Positions 44,756 to 46,344 of a stretch of 46,344 bases of DNA are shown piece after piece. The DNA comes from Pseudomaricurvus alkylphenolicus. GTDB lineage: Bacteria; Pseudomonadota; Gammaproteobacteria; Pseudomonadales; Cellvibrionaceae. Every line of letters begins with the position of its first letter. The first letter of the stretch is position 1. Where the stretch lies: contig NZ_JAAQPI010000033.1 of the NCBI RefSeq assembly GCF_011683955.1, positions 1 through 46,344 on the forward strand. Direction: 5' to 3'. The translations under genes were made by a program, and so were the position numbers. A model generated the notes under the pieces. The model was not told the DNA's origin. It searched no databases and worked only from the letters and a program-made list of their open reading frames with translations.

Positions 44756-44910
44756 TCAGCGACTCCTGGCACAAACGAAGAAGCGGCCCTACTAATGCGA
44801 CACCCAAAGAGGAGCATGGCACACTTTTTGCTTTATCAACTTATAACTCTGGGTTCTATATAATATTTTTTACCTTGTCGGCCTTTTAACTTCAGTGCTA
44901 TCGTTGTCTT

Positions 44911-45996
44911 ATGAACAGCTCTCACGACATCCATGACATCGCCAAACAATGCGAAAACTGGCTTAACACCAGCAGACAGGGTGCGCTGACCAATATTCAC
45001 CTCAACGATAATGCCCATCTGGCGCCACCACTCTTCGATGCGGACCGCAATATTGTTAATCTTCCACTTCTTCTGTCAGTGTTTGATCAGTGGCAGCAGC
45101 AAGGTAAGATCACTCGCTTAATTCATTTCTACAGACAAGCGGATCAACACAGGCTATTTCATCTATTGGGCTCCGACCTGTTGATGTGGACCTATGATCA
45201 GGAGGAAACCAAAGGCAAGTACTTTAGCCCCATTTGGCTCTCTGGCTGGGCACTGCTGAAAATAAATCTTCATGGCAGTGTCACCTACGACGTCGGTGAT
45301 GAGCTGTTGGATCTCAACCAGGCTGCCGCATTTATGGTTTACGGCCAGGACGAACCGATCAATAAAAATGTCTATAGTAACGAGCCTGAAACCGGGGTAT
45401 CGATTCTGTTTAACCCCAAATGGCTCAATGAAAAGCTGGGTAGCCAGCAAAGCGAATTGATGCGTTTTTTGCGCAGAGATGAAGACACTAAAGACTCCAT
45501 CACACAGCTGTTCCCGGTTGACGGAAAATTAGTTGACTTGGTTCGCCAGCTCCTGAAGCTGGATCCGGATGACTTCCTGTATCTACTGGAGATTGAAACA
45601 ATCTCCACCAATATATTGCTCCAAAGTATAAAGATGCTGCGAGAACAATCGGCAACGACTGGCAGTGCCCACAAATTCAGAAATCAAGACATCGACAAAC
45701 TCACCAACGTCAAAAGTCTCCTGGAGTCAGATTATAGCCATCAATTTTCTCTGGATTATCTCAGCCGACATGCTGGCCTTAACCGGCGTAAGTTAACCGA
45801 GGGCTTCAAAGGACTGTTCGGCTCTACCGTCAATGAGTATTTGTTGCGCCAGCGTATGATTAATGCTGCAGACATGTTGAAACAAGGAGTATCCGCTACA
45901 GAAGTTGCTCATCAAGTAGGCTACAAGGAGCAGTCCAGTTTTACTCGGGCTTTTAAGCGCTATTACAACATTCTGCCGAGGGATTTTGCCACCTGA
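44911..45996 (+). CDS. AraC-family transcriptional regulator (copy 2)
   Basis: 361 residues, paralogous to the gene at 36974-38065 along its whole length: N-terminal DIAKQCENWLNTSRQGALT, central EPETGVSILFNPKWLNEKLG, and the C-terminal double HTH LNRRKLTEGFKGLFGSTVNE and SATEVAHQVGYKEQSSFTRA. The two recognition regions are nearly the same, which agrees with the shared element in both control regions. Divergent from crotonase copy 2. It stops 8 bp before the stop of the convergent ferredoxin fragment. Confidence 0.88.
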   Translation: MNSSHDIHDIAKQCENWLNTSRQGALTNIHLNDNAHLAPPLFDADRNIVNLPLLLSVFDQWQQQGKITRLIHFYRQADQHRLFHLLGSDLLMWTYDQEETKGKYFSPIWLSGWALLKINLHGSVTYDVGDELLDLNQAAAFMVYGQDEPINKNVYSNEPETGVSILFNPKWLNEKLGSQQSELMRFLRRDEDTKDSITQLFPVDGKLVDLVRQLLKLDPDDFLYLLEIETISTNILLQSIKMLREQSATTGSAHKFRNQDIDKLTNVKSLLESDYSHQFSLDYLSRHAGLNRRKLTEGFKGLFGSTVNEYLLRQRMINAADMLKQGVSATEVAHQVGYKEQSSFTRAFKRYYNILPRDFAT

Positions 45997-46004
45997 ATTT
46001 TGGC

Positions 46005-46226
46005 CTAACAAGCAGTCAATTCGATAGTTAGTTCATCCGAATCCGGTTTCGCACTGCACAACAACACCTGTTGCTCAGCGGGACTGTGAGTCAGGCTGTG
46101 CTCATAGAAGACATCGCCTTGTACCAGGCTGGCACTGCAAGATTGACATACGCCAATTTTGCAGGCGTGTGCCGGTTTGAGTCCAACGGATTCAGCAAGC
46201 TCCAACAAACTTAGATTCCCCCTGTG
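46005..46226 (-). pseudogene. 2Fe-2S ferredoxin domain, C-terminal piece truncated by an IS
   Basis: The minus-strand frame gives LLELAESVGLKPAHACKIGV followed by CQSC and, further on, LLCSAKP: the plant-type 2Fe-2S ligand set C-x4-C-x2-C...C. Such domains end ferredoxin-fused oxidoreductases (FNR- or MOSC-type), which have several hundred residues before this point. Here the frame meets a stop (TGA at 46227-46229) exactly where sequence becomes IS-like, so the rest was displaced by the insertion. The ORF start written as Met is an in-frame TTG and is not convincing. Confidence 0.75.
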
Positions 46227-46344
46227 TCAGGATAGATGTCACCCCCTAAATTGTTGAAAACTTGAACAGGGGGCTGATGAGGAATGAGTGAAACACTATT
46301 CACCAGAAAGGAAAGAAGCGGTACTTAAGAAGCTGTTGCCACCA
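46227..46344 (+). mobile_element. Left end of an IS3-like insertion sequence (continues right of the window)
   Basis: The ferredoxin frame breaks near 46222-46229 and is followed by ~60 bp of leader starting TGTCAGGATAGATG and a transposase gene that runs off the window. The exact end and target duplication cannot be fixed from one side. Confidence 0.55.
46288..46344 (+). CDS. Transposase OrfA-like, N-terminal fragment (cut by window edge)
   Basis: From the GTG at 46288, behind GAGGA, the frame reads MKHYSPERKEAVLKKLLPP before the window ends. Starts of the type 'KxYSPExKEAVLKKLLPP' are common in helix-turn-helix OrfA proteins of two-gene transposases (IS3-like). An ATG four bases earlier stops after 13 codons. 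Only 19 residues are visible, so the family is tentative. Confidence 0.6.
   Translation, partial: MKHYSPERKEAVLKKLLPP

Noticed and set aside
1-46344. tRNA, rRNA or CRISPR arrays
   Set aside because: No cloverleaf, rRNA segment or regularly spaced repeats were found by reading the intergenic regions.

Overview
The window looks like a chromosomal accessory segment of a heterotrophic gammaproteobacterium. Support comes from the gene content: FadJ-type beta-oxidation, TonB receptor, AraC-type regulators, PEP-CTERM and RTX secreted proteins, and a cytoplasmic [NiFe] hydrogenase. Genus cannot be told from the sequence. Both edges lie in insertion sequences (IS256-like on the left, IS3-like on the right), and each IS truncates the neighbouring host gene.

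Layout. (1) 1-5.2 kb: IS256 end, 5'-truncated AraC regulator, a stand-alone N-terminal piece of an acyl-CoA-synthetase-like protein, then a thiolase plus FadJ-type multifunctional operon (beta-oxidation). (2) 5.4-18 kb: a three-gene minus-strand operon for exported proteins: a 2600-aa RTX/Calx-beta/VWD/PPC protein, a small PEP-CTERM protein, and an 801-aa secreted protein with four repeats of a four-cysteine module. It is preceded by a near-consensus sigma-54 promoter with an upstream inverted repeat. A LuxR-type regulator with a palindrome in its leader diverges from it. (3) 18-20.7 kb: a P-type cation ATPase. (4) 33.6-20.7 kb (minus): formate-tetrahydrofolate ligase, a helix-bundle diiron-like protein, a lipoprotein cytochrome c, then a ten-gene, mostly overlapping operon for a group-3b-like [NiFe] hydrogenase and its maturation: cNMP-domain protein, fused HydB-HydG, HydD, HydA, M52 protease, HypA-like, HypF, HypC, HypD, HypE. 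HypB is absent and the HypA-like protein has no zinc domain. An FNR-like site lies upstream of the helix-bundle gene. (5) 33.65-34.8 kb: decayed DNA with a transposase-like tail and a small gene broken by one stop codon. (6) 34.8-46 kb: a catabolic island with two copies of an AraC regulator / crotonase / class III CoA-transferase module, a TonB receptor between them, and an MFS (GPH-type) carrier plus thioesterase. A conserved ~41-bp element sits in both divergent control regions.

Working together (inference): the right-hand island probably imports an unknown carboxylic compound (TonB receptor, MFS carrier), activates it by CoA transfer and processes it with the crotonases. Generic thiolase/FadJ functions lie at the left end. 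The hydrogenase locus would balance NAD(P)H and H2 under low oxygen. The sigma-54 operon would build an extracellular or surface matrix.
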